Shown here one piece after another: positions 62,795-64,000 of a stretch of DNA of 64,000 nucleotides. The stretch lies in assembly GCA_024233785.1 (NCBI GenBank), contig JACKPD010000005.1, positions 71,591 to 135,590 on the forward strand, read 5' to 3'. Within the stretch, counting starts at the first letter, position 1. Every line of letters starts with the position of its first letter. The notes beneath the pieces were generated by a model. The model saw only the letters and a program-made list of their open reading frames with translations. It was not told the origin of the DNA and did not search any database. Source of the stretch: Spirochaetales bacterium (lineage in GTDB: Bacteria; Spirochaetota; Spirochaetia; CADAEX01). A program made the position numbers and the translations under genes.

Positions 62795-64000
62795 TTTTTT
62801 CCGCTTCCTTTACATCAGGATATTCAATTCTGCTGTGAAAACTGCCTGCAATGGTTTTCAAAAAGGAATCCTTTATGATTTTTAAATCATTAAAAGTCAG
62901 CTCACTTTCCGTTATCTGGTCTGTCTCAATTTTTGAAAGCATTGTCTGCCATATAAATTTTTCAATTCTTGACATCGTAGGTTTCTTCAATGTCCTTGTG
63001 GCCGCTTCCACGCTGTCGGCAAGAAGAACAACCGCCGCTTCCTTGGACCTTGGTTTACCTTCTGTGTATGAATAATCAAGCGGTGTTACTTTAGCTTTAT
63101 TTTCGAGTTTAAGCGCCTGCACATAGAAATAAGCTATAAGCCCGTTTCCGTGATGCTGTGCAATTATATCGATAACAGCCTGAGGAAGGCCAAGCTCTTT
63201 TGCTTTTTCAATACCTATTTTTACATGCGATTTTATTACTGAAACTGACATACTCGGTTTTAAGTCATCATGCTTGTTGAAAGCCTTCTGATTTTCTATA
63301 AAATATTCCGCCTGGTCAATTTTACCTATATCATGGTAATACGCCCCGACTCTTGCAAGGAGAGGATTGGCACCTATAGCCCTGCAGGCAGTTTCAGCAA
63401 GGTTTCCCACATTAAGCGAATGGCTGAATGTTCCAGGAGCCCTGCTGTGCATTTTTTTGAGAATTGGATTATTAAGATCGGAAAGTTCTATCAGCCGGAA
63501 TCTTGTCGGGGAATTAAGTACATGTTCAATTATCGGGAGGACACCAAGAGTGAGAATTCCTGAGAGAAATCCATTGATAAATGCAATGCCTGAGGATACT
63601 AGCAGTATTTTTACATCAAAATTTGTAAAAAACAAAAGTGTGTTTATAAAGAATATATTTAAAAAACCGTTTTTAATTCCCGCATTAATGAGATCTATTC
63701 TTGTTTCTGTTTTTCTGACACAGAAAACACCGCTGATGCCGTTAAGCAGCGCGAAAAAAGATGCATATGGTGAAAAATTGCCTGTAACCAGTACGATAAA
63801 ACTCATGACAACCGCGAAATTTATCCCTGCAGACTGTGAGATAACAAGAGATAATACCATTGTAAAAAGAGGCACAGGTATTAAAAGGGCAAAATTAAAC
63901 CAGTCAGGCAGGATGAAAAGCTTGAGAACAGCAAGTGTATAGATAAAAAACAATTCTGCGAGTATCAGAAGCAGTATGACCTCTCCCGGATTGTTTTTCC
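62781..64000 (-). CDS. 7TM-HD family phosphodiesterase (PgpH-like), N-terminus outside window
   Basis: The frame is open to the window edge; the TTG at 63953 is an internal Leu codon, since the reading continues as ...ILLLILAELFFIYTLAVLK. The visible 406 residues hold about six transmembrane helices (first ~165 residues) and then an HD domain with SHSLNV, HDIGK, QHHGNG and LADSVEAA metal ligands. In Listeria PgpH this class hydrolyses c-di-AMP; the missing N-terminal part would be the extracellular 7TMR-HDED sensor. It leads the ybeY-tlyC-TPR operon seen here. Confidence 0.9.
   Translation of the reverse strand, partial: KNNPGEVILLLILAELFFIYTLAVLKLFILPDWFNFALLIPVPLFTMVLSLVISQSAGINFAVVMSFIVLVTGNFSPYASFFALLNGISGVFCVRKTETRIDLINAGIKNGFLNIFFINTLLFFTNFDVKILLVSSGIAFINGFLSGILTLGVLPIIEHVLNSPTRFRLIELSDLNNPILKKMHSRAPGTFSHSLNVGNLAETACRAIGANPLLARVGAYYHDIGKIDQAEYFIENQKAFNKHDDLKPSMSVSVIKSHVKIGIEKAKELGLPQAVIDIIAQHHGNGLIAYFYVQALKLENKAKVTPLDYSYTEGKPRSKEAAVVLLADSVEAATRTLKKPTMSRIEKFIWQTMLSKIETDQITESELTFNDLKIIKDSFLKTIAGSFHSRIEYPDVKEAEKNEQG

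Noticed and set aside
1..64000. Mobile elements, CRISPR arrays, tRNA or rRNA genes
   Set aside because: No transposase or integrase motif, regularly spaced repeats, tRNA cloverleaf (other than within tmRNA) or rRNA segment was found on reading both strands.

Overview
The window is chromosomal core DNA from a spirochaete close to Treponema. It is AT-rich (by eye under 40% GC) and densely coding, with most genes on the minus strand in long operons that have short gaps or overlaps. Three things point to the lineage. There is a cytoplasmic filament protein CfpA (33891-35927) beside a PPDK-like gene and a linker gene, in the same order I recall for T. pallidum TP0746-TP0748. A von Willebrand A (vWA) protein and a pallilysin-like lipoprotein follow, recalling TP0750/TP0751. 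The right end holds a TPR protein, tlyC, ybeY and a 7TM-HD gene, recalling TP0648-TP0651. Two gene envelopes (BamA/TamB/OmpH, lipoproteins, an OMP barrel) show a diderm cell. No tRNA, rRNA, CRISPR array, insertion sequence or prophage was seen.

Layout. 1-10656 (minus): tamB-bamA-ompH-mutS-comF. 10794-12025 (plus): tmk and an exported protein. 12027-15879 (minus): yebC-ruvC-ruvA-ruvB-queA. 15952-18852 (minus): two type I signal peptidases and hemW. 18927-21377 (plus): a PEGA/FGE-fold membrane protein, smpB, and the tmRNA gene ssrA with its promoter and a two-way terminator, facing an unlisted 31-residue membrane peptide gene (21445-21540). 21816-27464 (minus): purB-guaB-purA-guaA. 27552-30047 (plus): a TPR protein and a conserved unknown. 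30119-35927 (minus): PPDK-like, linker gene, cfpA. 36142-41225 (plus): vWA protein, GlgD-like pseudoenzyme, NrnA-type DHH phosphoesterase, pallilysin-related lipoprotein. 41209-47818 (minus): purH split in two, an LCP-family gene broken by an A11 tract, miaB, LapA-like and SPOR proteins. 47984-49698 (plus): an OMP barrel and a lipoprotein. 49723-55131 (minus): nusB, TPR, bactofilin, map, htrA, phosphoribosyltransferase. 55146-59485 (minus): gapA-pgk-tpiA-secG-PPIase. 59584-64000 (minus): 7TM-HD, ybeY, tlyC, TPR.

How the parts work together. Purine supply appears twice (the IMP to AMP/GMP branches, and the last two IMP steps). Envelope biogenesis recurs throughout: the BAM/TAM machinery, OmpH and SurA-like chaperones, signal peptidases, SecG, HtrA, LapA/SPOR and LCP. 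Translation quality control (SmpB-tmRNA, Map, MiaB, QueA, YbeY) and two filament systems (CfpA, bactofilin) complete the set.

The most notable observations are the LCP reading frame with no start codon, joined through an A11 tract to a membrane-anchored upstream frame; a purH split by a single in-frame stop; the vWA/GlgD-like/NrnA/pallilysin operon beside cfpA; a PPDK homologue with a degenerate nucleotide-binding half; two apparently leaderless promoters; and the small peptide gene opposite ssrA.
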